A DNA stretch of 64,000 bases from Kosakonia oryziphila (lineage in GTDB: Bacteria; Pseudomonadota; Gammaproteobacteria; Enterobacterales; Enterobacteriaceae), in contig NZ_FMBC01000012.1 in NCBI RefSeq assembly GCF_900094795.1, positions 35,931 through 99,930 of the forward strand. Reading direction: 5' to 3'. Each line of letters opens with the position of its first letter. The stretch's first letter is position 1. This document shows, one piece after another, positions 18,862 to 28,450 of this stretch. The translations under genes were made by a program, and so were the position numbers. Below the pieces are notes generated by a model. That model searched no databases, was not told where the DNA came from, and worked only from the letters and a program-made list of their open reading frames with translations.

Positions 18862-19752
18862 TTACGCCACGGCACGTATTGCGGCAATAAACGCCTTGAG
18901 CGTCGCCGGAACATGACGGTGGCTGGCGTAATAAAGACACAATCCCGCAATTGGCGGACACCACGCTTTAAGAACCTGCACCGCCAGCCCGTCGTCCAGC
19001 GCCTGGCGGGCATACGGCTCCGGCACATAGGCGATGCCCAGCCCCAGCACAACCGCTTCCACCATCAGCGCACTGTTATCCAGACACAGCGTGCCGGGTA
19101 CATTCAGCGTTAACGGCTTATTGTCGCGCATAAACTCCCAGCGATAGCGTTTGCCGCCCGGCAGACGCTGCGCGATGCATCGGTGCTGCAATAAATCTTC
19201 CGGCGTTTGCGGTGTTCCTGCCTGTTCAAGGTAACCGGGCGCAGCAACGGTAATAAAACGGATGTCGCCGCCAAACGGCACGGCAATCATGTCGCGCGGC
19301 ACCGCTTCGGCCAGCCGGACTCCGGCGTCGAAACCGGTAGCCACGATATCCACCAGACGGCCATCGGTGACCAGATCCAACTCCACCTGCGGATGCGCCC
19401 GTAAAAAATCCGCCACTACATGCCGTAACAGCCAGCGTGCGCCGCCTTCATTGGCGTTGATGCGCAGCGTACCGTGCAGCTCCTGCGGCTGGAAACGGGT
19501 GCTGTCGAGCACATCGTCCAGCGCACCCAGCAGCGGATCGAGCCGTTGCAGAAAATCCGCACCTTGCTGGGTAAGCGACACACTGCGGGTCGTGCGGTGC
19601 AACAACCGGACGCCCAGTCGGGTTTCCAGCGCGCGCATGGCGTGGCTAAGCGCCGAGCGGGAAACACCCAGTTCTCCCGCTGCCTGCTGAAAACTCTGCA
19701 AACGGGCCACAAGAAGAAACGCTTTCAAATCGTTGAGGCTGACATTTTTCAT
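18862..19752 (-). CDS. LysR-family regulator of the adjacent SDR gene
   Basis: The 296-residue LysR protein has its HTH at about residues 17-40 (SFQQAAGELGVSRSALSHAM) and an effector domain from about 90. This is the subgroup often found divergent from oxidoreductase genes and sharing their promoter region. It starts 97 bases from the divergent SDR gene, whose expression it most likely controls. The ribosome site is weak, but the N-terminus MKNVSLNDLKAFLL is standard for the family. Confidence 0.9.
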   Translation of the reverse strand: MKNVSLNDLKAFLLVARLQSFQQAAGELGVSRSALSHAMRALETRLGVRLLHRTTRSVSLTQQGADFLQRLDPLLGALDDVLDSTRFQPQELHGTLRINANEGGARWLLRHVVADFLRAHPQVELDLVTDGRLVDIVATGFDAGVRLAEAVPRDMIAVPFGGDIRFITVAAPGYLEQAGTPQTPEDLLQHRCIAQRLPGGKRYRWEFMRDNKPLTLNVPGTLCLDNSALMVEAVVLGLGIAYVPEPYARQALDDGLAVQVLKAWCPPIAGLCLYYASHRHVPATLKAFIAAIRAVA

Positions 19753-19849
19753 TGTTGAATTTTTTGCACGACTTCATGCCGATTGGTGAGGCTTATTCTA
19801 GCACTGGCGACGGTATAGGCTACAGATCCACTCACTTCAGGAGGTCACT

Positions 19850-20674
19850 ATGTTGACATGGCTGATTACCGGCGCGTCTTCCGGGCTTGGGCTGGCAATG
19901 ACGCAAAAATTACTGGCGCGCGGCGATCGTGTTGCGGCCTGTGTTCGTCGTGCTGATGCGCTGAGCGATCTTCAGGCGCAGTATGGCGGGCAGCTGTACC
20001 TTTGCCGTTTTGACATGACAGATACCGCCGCGATGCGCGGCGAAATTGAGCGCGCCTTCAGCACGCTCGGCAGAATTGATCGGGTGGTGAGCAATGCCGG
20101 TTACGGGCTGTTTGGCGCGGCGGAAGAGGTCAGTGATGCACAGATCGAACGACAAATCGCCACCAATCTGATTGGTTCAATTCAACTGGTGCGCGCGGTG
20201 CTGCCGTGGCTAAGAACGCAGGGCGGCGGGCGAATTGTGCAGGTTTCCTCTGAAGGCGGGCAGGTGACCTATCCCAATTTCAGCCTGTACCACACCAGTA
20301 AATGGGGTATTGAAGGTTTTCTTGAGTCGCTGGCGCAGGAGGTAAAACCTTTTGCAATTGATGTGGTGATTGCCGAACCCGGACCGACACAAACCGGTTT
20401 TGGCGGCGGCCTCGATCATGCACAGCCGATGACAATCTACGATGCCACGCCCGCAGGCGACGTGCGGCGCGGTATTGCCAACGGTGATTTTGCCATTACC
20501 GGCGATGCGGATCGCACGGTAGAGGCGATTATCGCCGTCACCGACCGGCAAAACCCGCCTCAGCGGGTGCCGCTCGGCAGTATCGCTTACGATCATTTAG
20601 TGGCGACGCTGGGCGCACGGCTGGCTGAAATTGAAGGCCAGCGTGAGTTGGCGTACTCCGCAGACCGTACATAA
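19850..20674 (+). CDS. short-chain dehydrogenase/reductase
   Basis: The 274-residue classical SDR has TGASSGLG at residues 7-14 (NAD(P)-binding GxxxGxG), VVSNAGYG near 82, the catalytic Ser in VQVSSEGG near 134 and YHTSKWG (catalytic YxxxK) near 147-151. It is an NAD(P)-dependent oxidoreductase of unknown substrate. A strong AGGAGG ribosome site precedes the ATG. It is divergent from a LysR gene, the usual arrangement for this group. Confidence 0.9.
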   Translation: MLTWLITGASSGLGLAMTQKLLARGDRVAACVRRADALSDLQAQYGGQLYLCRFDMTDTAAMRGEIERAFSTLGRIDRVVSNAGYGLFGAAEEVSDAQIERQIATNLIGSIQLVRAVLPWLRTQGGGRIVQVSSEGGQVTYPNFSLYHTSKWGIEGFLESLAQEVKPFAIDVVIAEPGPTQTGFGGGLDHAQPMTIYDATPAGDVRRGIANGDFAITGDADRTVEAIIAVTDRQNPPQRVPLGSIAYDHLVATLGARLAEIEGQRELAYSADRT

Positions 20675-20950
20675 ATTAGCGCATCGACAAAAGTGGTTTT
20701 GTTACCTGGCCCGGCAGGCGGTAAAACGCGATTGCCTGGGATGTGGAACCTGCGGTGGCTGTAGGCGCCGGTAATCGGGATCAGAGCCGAGGCATTGACC
20801 AGGCCAGTAACATTCTGACGCGCAGCATACCCGATGTGCCGGGTTCGGCGCACAGCGTGGTTAAAGGTTCTTCGAACGCGCGGTAGCGTAATGCTGTATT
20901 ATTCATCTCTTCCTTCAATGTATCGCTTCGCATAGTCAGGGATTCTATCT
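20675..20950. other. intergenic region with non-coding ORFs
   Basis: This 276-base region between the SDR and beta-lactamase genes is GC-rich in its first two thirds and has short open frames on both strands. It may be the remains of a decayed gene. No family was recognised and no start with a ribosome site was found. Confidence 0.4.
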
Positions 20951-21820
20951 ATGTTTTTCTCAACGAAATCAATCTGTTCTCTGTTGCTGATTTTTCTGCC
21001 ATTGGTGCATGCCGCTGCCATGGACTCTGCCCGGCTGGCCAATGTTGTACATTTACAGGAACAGCAGCTTGGCGCGCGCATTGGCGTAGCCGTGCTGGAT
21101 ACCGCCAGCAGTAAAACGGTGAGTTACCGTGGGGACGAGCGTTTTCCGCTCAACAGCACTCACAAAGCGCTGCTGTGCGGTGCATTACTCAGCAAGGTGG
21201 ATAAAGGCGAGCTGGCGCTGACGGAAAGCACGCAATTCCCGCGTTCAGCACTGGTGGAGTACTCGCCGATAACGGAAAAATTTGTTGCCCCGGCGCGCAT
21301 CAACTGGCAACAACTGTGCAGTGCGGCGGTCAGCTACAGCGACAACACAGCGGCGAATCTGCTGGCGCAAAAGCTTGGCGGCCCGGCGGCCATTACCCAG
21401 TATCTGCAAACGTTAGGTGACAGTGTCACGCGTCTGGATCGCGTTGAACCTGAGTTGAACAGTGCGGTTCCCGGCGACGAGCGAGATACCACCACGCCGC
21501 TGGCCGTCAGCCGTACACTGCAAAAATTGACGCTTGGAACAGCGTTGAAGCCCGGTTCACGCGCGCAGTTAATTCAGTGGATGCGTGAGGATAAGGTCGC
21601 CGATGCTTTATTACGTTCGACGCTGCCTGCCGGTTGGACCATTGCCGATAAAACGGGTGCCGGGGATTTTGGTTCGCGTTCAATTATTAGCGTGGTATGG
21701 CCGAAAAATAGTACTCCTCGTATCGTAGTTATTTATATAACGAATACAAAAGCGACGTCAAAGCAGAGTAATGCGGCCATCGCCAGCCTCGGGAAAGAGA
21801 TATTTTCCGCGATCAAATAA
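20951..21820 (+). CDS. class A beta-lactamase
   Basis: The 289-residue serine beta-lactamase has a signal peptide (about residues 1-22). All class A motifs are present: STHK with nucleophile Ser69 and Lys72 (Ambler 70/73), SDN at 130-132, ExxLN with Glu166 to Asn170, and KTG at 234-236. Cys76 and Cys123 match the TEM-type disulfide. It hydrolyses beta-lactams in the periplasm; the spectrum cannot be predicted here. There is no adjacent ampR-like regulator and no mobile element, so it looks like a resident chromosomal gene. Confidence 0.93.
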   Translation: MFFSTKSICSLLLIFLPLVHAAAMDSARLANVVHLQEQQLGARIGVAVLDTASSKTVSYRGDERFPLNSTHKALLCGALLSKVDKGELALTESTQFPRSALVEYSPITEKFVAPARINWQQLCSAAVSYSDNTAANLLAQKLGGPAAITQYLQTLGDSVTRLDRVEPELNSAVPGDERDTTTPLAVSRTLQKLTLGTALKPGSRAQLIQWMREDKVADALLRSTLPAGWTIADKTGAGDFGSRSIISVVWPKNSTPRIVVIYITNTKATSKQSNAAIASLGKEIFSAIK

Positions 21821-21894
21821 CCCGCCGACAGCGGGATAAATAACCGCTGTCCTTTTAAGTTAAATTTCCGCTTGCCCCGAAAAAATCGCAAAAA

Positions 21895-21940
21895 TAACCA
21901 TAAATGGATAATGGTTAAGTGGTGAGAATATCCTTATAAT
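21895..21940 (+). promoter_or_regulatory. putative promoter and inverted repeat before fdnG
   Basis: TAACCAT-N9-ATGGTTA (21895-21917) is a perfect 7-bp inverted repeat over the likely -35 region, and TATAAT lies at 21935-21940. The binding protein is unknown; the spacing does not fit the NarL 7-2-7 pattern. Confidence 0.5.
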
Positions 21941-21981
21941 CTCCGTCCCTTTTCATGTCTTAAGTTTAAGCTGGAGGACAC

Positions 21982-24900
21982 ATGGAGCTCAACCGGAGGC
22001 AGTTCTTTCGGATCTGCGCGGGCGGTATGGCAGGAACGACTGTCGCATCTCTCGGATTCTTATCATCTTTTTCCGTTCATGCGGAAACACGTCAATATAA
22101 ACTCTTAAAAGCAAAAGAGACGCGAAATAACTGCACTTACTGCTCAGTCGGTTGTGGAATGCTGATGTACAGTCTTGGCGATAGTGCAAAAAACGTTCAG
22201 CAGAGTATTTATCATATTGAAGGCGATCCGGATCACCCGGTTAGCCGCGGCTCTCTGTGCCCAAAAGGTGCAGGGGTGCTGGACTATATTCACAGCGAAA
22301 CACGTTTACGTTACCCGGAATATCGCGCGCCGGGATCAGATAAATGGCAGCGCATTTCCTGGGATGATGCCATCGATCGTATTGCGCGATTAATGAAAAA
22401 AGATCGCGACGCCAATTTTATTGAGAAAAACGCGCAGGGGCTGACAGTCAATCGCTGGACCACGACAGCCATGCTGTGCTCTTCGGCGGCCAGCAATGAA
22501 ACCGGTATTCTCGACGGTAAATTCACCCGCTCGCTGGGGATGGTGGCGATTGATTGCCAGGCACGCTTGTGCCACGGCCCGACCGTTTCGGCGCTGGCGC
22601 CGACCTTTGGTCGCGGCGCGATGACCAACAACTGGGTGGACATTAAAAACGCCAACGTGGTGCTGATCATGGGCGGGAATGCCGCCGAAGCGCACCCGGT
22701 CGGTTTTAAATGGGTGGTGGAAGCGCAAACCAAAAATGACGCTACCGTTCTGGTGGTCGATCCGCGTTTTAACCGCAGCGCGGTAGTGGCGGACTTTTAT
22801 GCGCCGATCCGCGCCGGTTCCGATACCGCGTTTCTGCTTGGCGTAATCCGCTACTTGCTTGAACACGACCAGGTTCAGCACGAGTATGTGCGCCACTACA
22901 CCAACGCCGGGTTGATTGTTCGTGAGGATTATGCCTTCAACGACGGTCTGTTCAGCGGCTATGACGCCAACAAACGCCAGTATGACAAATCAAGCTGGTT
23001 CTATCAGCTCGATGCCCAGGGCAATGCGCTGCGCGATGATACCTTCAGCCATCCGCGTTGTGTATGGAATCTGCTGAAAGCCCACGTTGATCGCTACACG
23101 CCGGAAATGGTCAGCCGTCTGTGCGGCACCACGGTGGAGGATTTCACCCATATTTGCGGCGTTCTTGCCAGCACCAGCAAACCGGATCGCACGGCCACCA
23201 TTCTCTATGCACTGGGCTGGACGCACCATTCCGCCGGGGCGCAGATTATTCGCGCTGCCGCAATGCTGCAACTGCTGCTCGGCAACATCGGTATGGCGGG
23301 AGGTGGGGTAAATGCCTTGCGCGGTCACTCCAACATTCAGGGCTATACCGATCTTGGCCTGCTGTCGATCAATCTGCCGGGATATATGCCGCTGCCGTCG
23401 GAAAAACAGCCGGATTACCAGACCTATATTTCGCAAATTACGCCGCCATCGCTGGGTGTGAATGAAGTCAACTACTGGCAAAACACATCAAAGTTTTTCG
23501 TCAGCATGATGAAAAGCTTCTGGGGCGAACATGCCACGGCAGACAACAACTGGGGCTACGACTGGTTGCCGAAATGGGACCGTCTGTACGATGTGATGAC
23601 CCAGGCCGAGATGATGCAGGAAGGCAAAATCAACGGTTATATCGTACAGGGATTCAACCCGCTGGCCGCCTTCCCGGATAAAAACAAATCCTCACGCGCG
23701 CTGGCAAAACTGAAATACATGGTGGTTATCGATCCTCTGGCGACCGAATCCTCCTCCTTCTGGCAGAACCACGGCGAGATGAACGATGTTAACCCGGCTG
23801 ATATTCAGACCGAAGTGTTCCGTCTGCCATCCTCCTGCTTTGCCGAAGAAGATGGTTCGATTGTCAACTCCAGCCGCTGGTTGCAGTGGCACTGGGCCGC
23901 CGCCGAGCCGCCGGGTGAAGCGCTGCACGATGCCAAAATCCTCGGACGGCTGTTTATGCGCCTGCGCGAGCTGTACCAGCAGGAAGGCGGAGCAAACCCC
24001 GCACCGCTGCTGAATGTCAGTTGGGATTATGCCGACCCGTACGATCCGCAACCGGAAGAGATTGCCCGCGAAGCCAATGGCAAAGCGCTGCGCGATCTGT
24101 ACGACGACAACGGCGTGCTGATCGCCAAAAAAGGGGAACAGTTAAGCAGCTTTGCCCAGTTACGCGCGGACGGTTCCACCAGCAGCTACTGCTGGGTCTA
24201 CTGCGGTAGCTGGACGGCGAAAGGCAATCAGATGGCGAACCGCGATAACAGCGATCCCTACGGTCTGGGTTGTACGCCGGGCTGGGCGTGGTCGTGGCCT
24301 GCCAACCGCCGTATTCTCTACAACCGCGCTTCCGCCGATCCGTCCGGGAAACCGTGGGATGCCAAACGAGCACTGCCGCACTGGGACGGCCAGCGCTGGA
24401 CGGGAATGGACGTGGCTGACTATAGCCAGGCCGCGCCGGACAGCAATGTTGGGCCATTTATCATGAACCCCGAAGGCGTGGGGCGTCTGTTCTCGCTAGA
24501 CAAAATGAATGACGGCCCGTTCCCGGAACATTACGAGCCGATTGAGTCGCCGATTGGTAGCAACCCGCTACACCCGGCGGTGGTTTCCAGCCCGGTGGTA
24601 CGCATCTTTGAAGCCGATAAAGCCAATATGGGCAAAGTTGATGACTTCCCGTATGTCGCCACGACGTATTCGATCACCGAGCTGTTCCGTCACTGGACAA
24701 AACACGCGCGGCTGAACGCCATTGCCCAACCGGATCAGTTTATTGAGATTGGTGAAGCGCTGGCGCAGGAGAAGGGGATTGTGGCCGGTGATGTGGTGAA
24801 AGTCAGCTCCAGACGTGGCTATATCAAAGCCAAGGCAGTGGTCACCAGGCGCTTACAGACGCTAACCATCGACGGCAAGCGCATCAATACCGTGGGCATT

Positions 24901-25032
24901 CCGTGTCATTGGGGGTTTGAAGGGGCAACGCGCAAAGGCTTCCTCGCCAATACGCTGACGCAGTCGGTCGGCGATGCCAACTCGCAAACGCCGGAATACA
25001 AGGCGTTTTTAGTGAACATTGAGAAGGCGTAA
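21982..25032 (+). CDS. formate dehydrogenase-N type alpha subunit, Cys form
   Basis: The 1016-residue molybdopterin oxidoreductase is colinear with E. coli FdnG/FdoG. It oxidises formate to CO2 on the periplasmic side. A twin-arginine signal is seen (RRQFF at 5-9, hydrophobic to about 34). Cys51, Cys54, Cys58 and Cys93 bind the [4Fe-4S] cluster. The E. coli enzymes have selenocysteine (TGA) at position 196; here the aligned residue is Cys197, codon TGC at 22570-22572, followed by the catalytic His198, so no selenium machinery is needed. GGAGG precedes the ATG. It is the first gene of a three-gene operon. It is named FdnG/FdoG-like because the two E. coli paralogues cannot be told apart here. 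Confidence 0.95.
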   Translation: MELNRRQFFRICAGGMAGTTVASLGFLSSFSVHAETRQYKLLKAKETRNNCTYCSVGCGMLMYSLGDSAKNVQQSIYHIEGDPDHPVSRGSLCPKGAGVLDYIHSETRLRYPEYRAPGSDKWQRISWDDAIDRIARLMKKDRDANFIEKNAQGLTVNRWTTTAMLCSSAASNETGILDGKFTRSLGMVAIDCQARLCHGPTVSALAPTFGRGAMTNNWVDIKNANVVLIMGGNAAEAHPVGFKWVVEAQTKNDATVLVVDPRFNRSAVVADFYAPIRAGSDTAFLLGVIRYLLEHDQVQHEYVRHYTNAGLIVREDYAFNDGLFSGYDANKRQYDKSSWFYQLDAQGNALRDDTFSHPRCVWNLLKAHVDRYTPEMVSRLCGTTVEDFTHICGVLASTSKPDRTATILYALGWTHHSAGAQIIRAAAMLQLLLGNIGMAGGGVNALRGHSNIQGYTDLGLLSINLPGYMPLPSEKQPDYQTYISQITPPSLGVNEVNYWQNTSKFFVSMMKSFWGEHATADNNWGYDWLPKWDRLYDVMTQAEMMQEGKINGYIVQGFNPLAAFPDKNKSSRALAKLKYMVVIDPLATESSSFWQNHGEMNDVNPADIQTEVFRLPSSCFAEEDGSIVNSSRWLQWHWAAAEPPGEALHDAKILGRLFMRLRELYQQEGGANPAPLLNVSWDYADPYDPQPEEIAREANGKALRDLYDDNGVLIAKKGEQLSSFAQLRADGSTSSYCWVYCGSWTAKGNQMANRDNSDPYGLGCTPGWAWSWPANRRILYNRASADPSGKPWDAKRALPHWDGQRWTGMDVADYSQAAPDSNVGPFIMNPEGVGRLFSLDKMNDGPFPEHYEPIESPIGSNPLHPAVVSSPVVRIFEADKANMGKVDDFPYVATTYSITELFRHWTKHARLNAIAQPDQFIEIGEALAQEKGIVAGDVVKVSSRRGYIKAKAVVTRRLQTLTIDGKRINTVGIPCHWGFEGATRKGFLANTLTQSVGDANSQTPEYKAFLVNIEKA

Positions 25033-25044
25033 GGAAGCGAAGCG

Positions 25045-25926
25045 ATGTCCATGCAATCACAAGACATTATCAAACGTTCAGCCACCAATGGCTTTACGCC
25101 ACCACCACAGGCGCGGGATTTCCGCGCGGAAGTGGCAAAACTGATCGACGTCTCCACCTGTATCGGCTGTAAAGGCTGCCAGGTAGCCTGCTCGGAGTGG
25201 AACGATATTCGCGACGAGGTGGGTTACTGCGCCGGGGTTTACGATAATCCGCTTGATTTAAGCGCGAAATCCTGGACGGTGATGCGTTTCAGCGAAACCA
25301 CGCAGAACGGCAAGCTGGAGTGGCTGATCCGCAAGGATGGCTGTATGCACTGCGCCGATCCTGGCTGCCTGAAAGCCTGCCCGTCGGCGGGGGCGATTAT
25401 TCAGTACGCTAACGGCATCGTCGATTTTCAGTCTGAGCACTGTATCGGCTGCGGTTACTGCATTGCCGGTTGTCCGTTCAATGTGCCGCGCCTCAACCCG
25501 CAGGATAACCGGGTTTACAAATGCACGCTCTGTGTCGATCGCGTCAGCGTCGGCCAGGAGCCTGCCTGCGTGAAAACCTGTCCGACCGGGGCGATTCACT
25601 TTGGCACCAAGGCCGAGATGCTGGAGTTGGGCGAGGCGCGCGTGGTGCAACTGCAAAAACGCGGCTATCACCAGGCGGGCGTCTACAATCCGCAGGGCGT
25701 TGGTGGTACGCATGTGATGTATGTGCTGCAACATGCCGACCAGCCGGAGTTGTATCACCATCTGCCCAACGAACCGAAGATCGATGTTCCGGTAAATTTA
25801 TGGAAGGGTATCCTCAAGCCGCTCGCCGCCGCCGGGTTTATCGCCACCTTTGCCGGTCTGCTGTTCCATTACATTGGCATCGGGCCGAACAAAGAGACGG
25901 ATGACGAGGAGAATGATGATGAGTAA
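25045..25926 (+). CDS. formate dehydrogenase-N beta (Fe-S) subunit
   Basis: The 293-residue subunit transfers electrons from the alpha subunit to the cytochrome. Four ferredoxin-like cysteine groups are visible (from [11 protein letters not shown] near 39, [14 protein letters not shown] near 102, [12 protein letters not shown] near 134, and CTLC...CVKTCP near 157-180), giving four [4Fe-4S] clusters. A single membrane helix near residues 255-278 anchors it, with a short acidic tail. It starts 12 bases after the alpha gene and overlaps the gamma gene by 8 bases. Confidence 0.96.
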   Translation: MSMQSQDIIKRSATNGFTPPPQARDFRAEVAKLIDVSTCIGCKGCQVACSEWNDIRDEVGYCAGVYDNPLDLSAKSWTVMRFSETTQNGKLEWLIRKDGCMHCADPGCLKACPSAGAIIQYANGIVDFQSEHCIGCGYCIAGCPFNVPRLNPQDNRVYKCTLCVDRVSVGQEPACVKTCPTGAIHFGTKAEMLELGEARVVQLQKRGYHQAGVYNPQGVGGTHVMYVLQHADQPELYHHLPNEPKIDVPVNLWKGILKPLAAAGFIATFAGLLFHYIGIGPNKETDDEENDDE

Positions 25927-26551
25927 GATCCTGCGCACCAAATTTATCGATCGGGCGTGTCACTGGACGGTAGTTACCTGCTTTTTCCTCGTGGCGGTTT
26001 CCGGCGTTGCACTGTTCTTTCCTTCGCTGCAATGGCTGACGCAAACCTTTGGCACGCCGCAGATGGGGCGCATCCTGCACCCGTTCTTTGGTGTGTTTAT
26101 CTTCCTGATCCTGATGGTGATGTTCGTGCGTTTTGTACATCACAACATCCCTGATAAACAGGATCTGCCGTGGATCAAAGGGATCGTGGAGGTGCTGAAG
26201 GGCAACGAGCATAAAGTGGCGGATGTCGGCAAATACAACGCCGGGCAGAAGATGATGTTCTGGACCATCATGAGCATGATTACGCTTCTGCTGACAACCG
26301 GCATTGTCATCTGGCGACCGTGGTTTGCTCACTATTTTCCGATTCCGCTGATCCGCTGGTGTTTGCTATTCCACGCCACCTCGGCCGTGGTGCTGATCCT
26401 TGCCATCCTGGTGCATATCTATATGGCGTTCTGGGTGAAAGGGTCGATCACCGGCATGATTGAAGGCAAAGTGAGCCGTCGCTGGGCGAAGAAACATCAC
26501 CCGCGCTGGTATCGCGAAGTGGAGGCTGCTGAGAAGAAACAACAGCCATAA
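25919..26551 (+). CDS. formate dehydrogenase-N gamma (cytochrome b556) subunit
   Basis: The 210-residue inner-membrane cytochrome has four hydrophobic helices and conserved His ligands for two hemes b (His15, the His in ILHPFFG, and His residues in LLFHATS and VHIYMAFW). It passes electrons to menaquinone or ubiquinone. The length equals FdoI. The ATG at 25919 was chosen from three in-frame ATGs because it lies about 7 bases after GAGGAG. It overlaps the beta gene. The C-terminal [11 protein letters not shown] is shared with E. coli FdoI. Confidence 0.95.
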   Translation: MSKILRTKFIDRACHWTVVTCFFLVAVSGVALFFPSLQWLTQTFGTPQMGRILHPFFGVFIFLILMVMFVRFVHHNIPDKQDLPWIKGIVEVLKGNEHKVADVGKYNAGQKMMFWTIMSMITLLLTTGIVIWRPWFAHYFPIPLIRWCLLFHATSAVVLILAILVHIYMAFWVKGSITGMIEGKVSRRWAKKHHPRWYREVEAAEKKQQP

Positions 26552-26558
26552 TCCCGCC

Positions 26559-26586
26559 TGGCCGGAGGCAATCCGTTCTCCGGCCA
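26559..26586 (+). terminator. hairpin after formate dehydrogenase operon
   Basis: TGGCCGGAG/CTCCGGCCA forms a perfect 9-bp stem with a 10-base loop, 8 bases past the stop. There is no U-tract, so termination is only probable. Confidence 0.45.
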
Positions 26587-26668
26587 CACTCTCTCTGGCC
26601 GCCGCTCCGCTGGCTTTTCCGAATATCGTCTATGATTGTTTCTCGTGACATCGTGGAGAGGAGAAGGC

Positions 26669-28450
26669 ATGGCGTCGAAATCTTTTGCGAAAAGCTGGGG
26701 CGCCGATGACATCGGCGAAGGCACGGTGCGCTTCCGTTTGTGGGCAACAGGCCAGCAGAGTATCACGCTGCGGCTTGGCGCTAACGATATTGCGATGCAG
26801 CCTGTCGGCAAAGGCTGGTTTGAAACCACGGTTCCAGGCCTTGTACCCGGAACCCCTTATCAATATGTGCTGTCAGATGGTAGAGCCATTCCCGATCCCG
26901 CCTCGCGCGCGCAGCAGAGGGATGTGAATGGCCCGTCGCTGGTGATCGATCCCACCCACTACCGCTGGCAACATGTCCACTGGCAAGGCCGTCGCTGGGA
27001 AGAGGCGGTTTACTACGAACTGCATATCGGCACCTTCACCCCACAGGGGACCTTTCAGGCGGCCATTGAAAAACTGCCGTACCTGGCGGAACTCGGCATC
27101 ACGGTGATTGAAGTGATGCCAGTTGCACAGTTTGGCGGCGATCGCGGCTGGGGTTATGACGGCGTCTTGCTCTACGCGCCGCATGCGGCCTATGGTTCGC
27201 CGGATGATTTCAAAGCGTTTGTCGATGCTGCGCACGGCTATGGCCTTGCGGTGGTGCTAGATATTGTGCTCAACCACTTCGGCCCGGAAGGCAACTATCT
27301 GCCGCTGCTGTCGCCGGATTTTTTCCACCCGGAACGTGAAACGCCATGGGGCGCTGGCATTGCTTATGAAGTGGACGCCGTACGGCGCTATATCGCGGAA
27401 GCGCCGCTCTACTGGCTGACTGAGTTTCATCTTGATGGCCTGCGGTTTGATGCTATCGATCAAATCAAGGACAGCGCGGAAAAACCACTGCTGGTGGAGA
27501 TCGCCGAACGCATTCGCGCAGCGATCCCTGATCGCGCCGTGCATCTCACCACCGAAGATTGCCGCAATATTATTGCCCTGCATCCGCGCGGCAGCGCGGG
27601 CGAGATCCCGCTGTTTAGCGGCGAGTGGAACGACGATGTGCATAACGTTGCCCATGTGTTAGCCACAGGTGAAACGCACGCTTACTATCAGGATTTTGCC
27701 GATAACCCCGAGCAATTGCTGGCGCGGGCGCTGGCGGAAGGGTTCGCTTATCAGGGTGAAATTTCGCCACAGAGCGGTGAAGTGCGCGGCGTTGATAGCC
27801 GCGGACAGCCGCCCACCGCGTTTGTCGATTTTATTCAGAACCACGATCAGGTTGGCAACCGGGCGCAGGGCGAAAGGCTGCTGAGCCTGGCCGGGGCAGA
27901 TCGTACCCGCGCGCTGCTGGCGATGCTGCTGTTGTCGCCGCATATTCCGCTGCTGTTTATGGGTGAAGAGTATGGCGAAACGCAGCCGTTTCTCTTTTTT
28001 ACCGATTTCCACGGTGATCTGGCACAAGCCGTGCGCGAAGGCAGGACGAAAGAGTTCGCGGGCCATGCCGGACATAGCAAAATGGTGCCTGATCCGAATG
28101 ATCCGACAACGTTTGAGCGCTCGAAGCTGAACTGGCAGAAACTGCACAGCGCAGAGGGCAAAGTATGGCTGGCGCTGACCAGGCAACTGCTGGCGCTGCG
28201 TCAGCAATATATTGTGCCGCTGCTGGCGAAGGCGGGCGGTTATCAGGGTGAGGTGCTGGCTACCGCGCCCGGTTTTCTTGCCGTCTGCTGGCGCTTCCCG
28301 CAAGGAACGCTCTCGCTGGCGCTGAATCTGGGCGACACGCCGCAGCCGCTGCCAGTGATGCCCGGTAACACACTGTTTGCCTTGTCGCAGGCGCAACCTG
28401 AGTTAGCGCCCAATGCCATTGTCGTTCGTCTTGCCGGGAGAGAAGTATGA
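26669..28450 (+). CDS. treZ: maltooligosyltrehalose trehalohydrolase
   Basis: The 593-residue GH13 enzyme releases trehalose from maltooligosyltrehalose made by TreY. It has an N-terminal carbohydrate-binding/E-set domain (about 1-100) and a TIM barrel with DIVLNH, the nucleophile in GLRFDAID (Asp261), general acid Glu296 (TTEDCRN) and QNHDQVGNR. The GGAGAGGAG site before MASKSF fixes the start; an upstream in-frame extension lacks one. The stop overlaps the treY start (ATGA), so the two are translationally coupled. Confidence 0.94.
   Translation: MASKSFAKSWGADDIGEGTVRFRLWATGQQSITLRLGANDIAMQPVGKGWFETTVPGLVPGTPYQYVLSDGRAIPDPASRAQQRDVNGPSLVIDPTHYRWQHVHWQGRRWEEAVYYELHIGTFTPQGTFQAAIEKLPYLAELGITVIEVMPVAQFGGDRGWGYDGVLLYAPHAAYGSPDDFKAFVDAAHGYGLAVVLDIVLNHFGPEGNYLPLLSPDFFHPERETPWGAGIAYEVDAVRRYIAEAPLYWLTEFHLDGLRFDAIDQIKDSAEKPLLVEIAERIRAAIPDRAVHLTTEDCRNIIALHPRGSAGEIPLFSGEWNDDVHNVAHVLATGETHAYYQDFADNPEQLLARALAEGFAYQGEISPQSGEVRGVDSRGQPPTAFVDFIQNHDQVGNRAQGERLLSLAGADRTRALLAMLLLSPHIPLLFMGEEYGETQPFLFFTDFHGDLAQAVREGRTKEFAGHAGHSKMVPDPNDPTTFERSKLNWQKLHSAEGKVWLALTRQLLALRQQYIVPLLAKAGGYQGEVLATAPGFLAVCWRFPQGTLSLALNLGDTPQPLPVMPGNTLFALSQAQPELAPNAIVVRLAGREV

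Noticed and set aside
22560..22580. possible selenocysteine site in the formate dehydrogenase gene
   Set aside because: The codon is TGC (Cys), not TGA, so no recoding is required; it is reported instead as a Cys-type enzyme.
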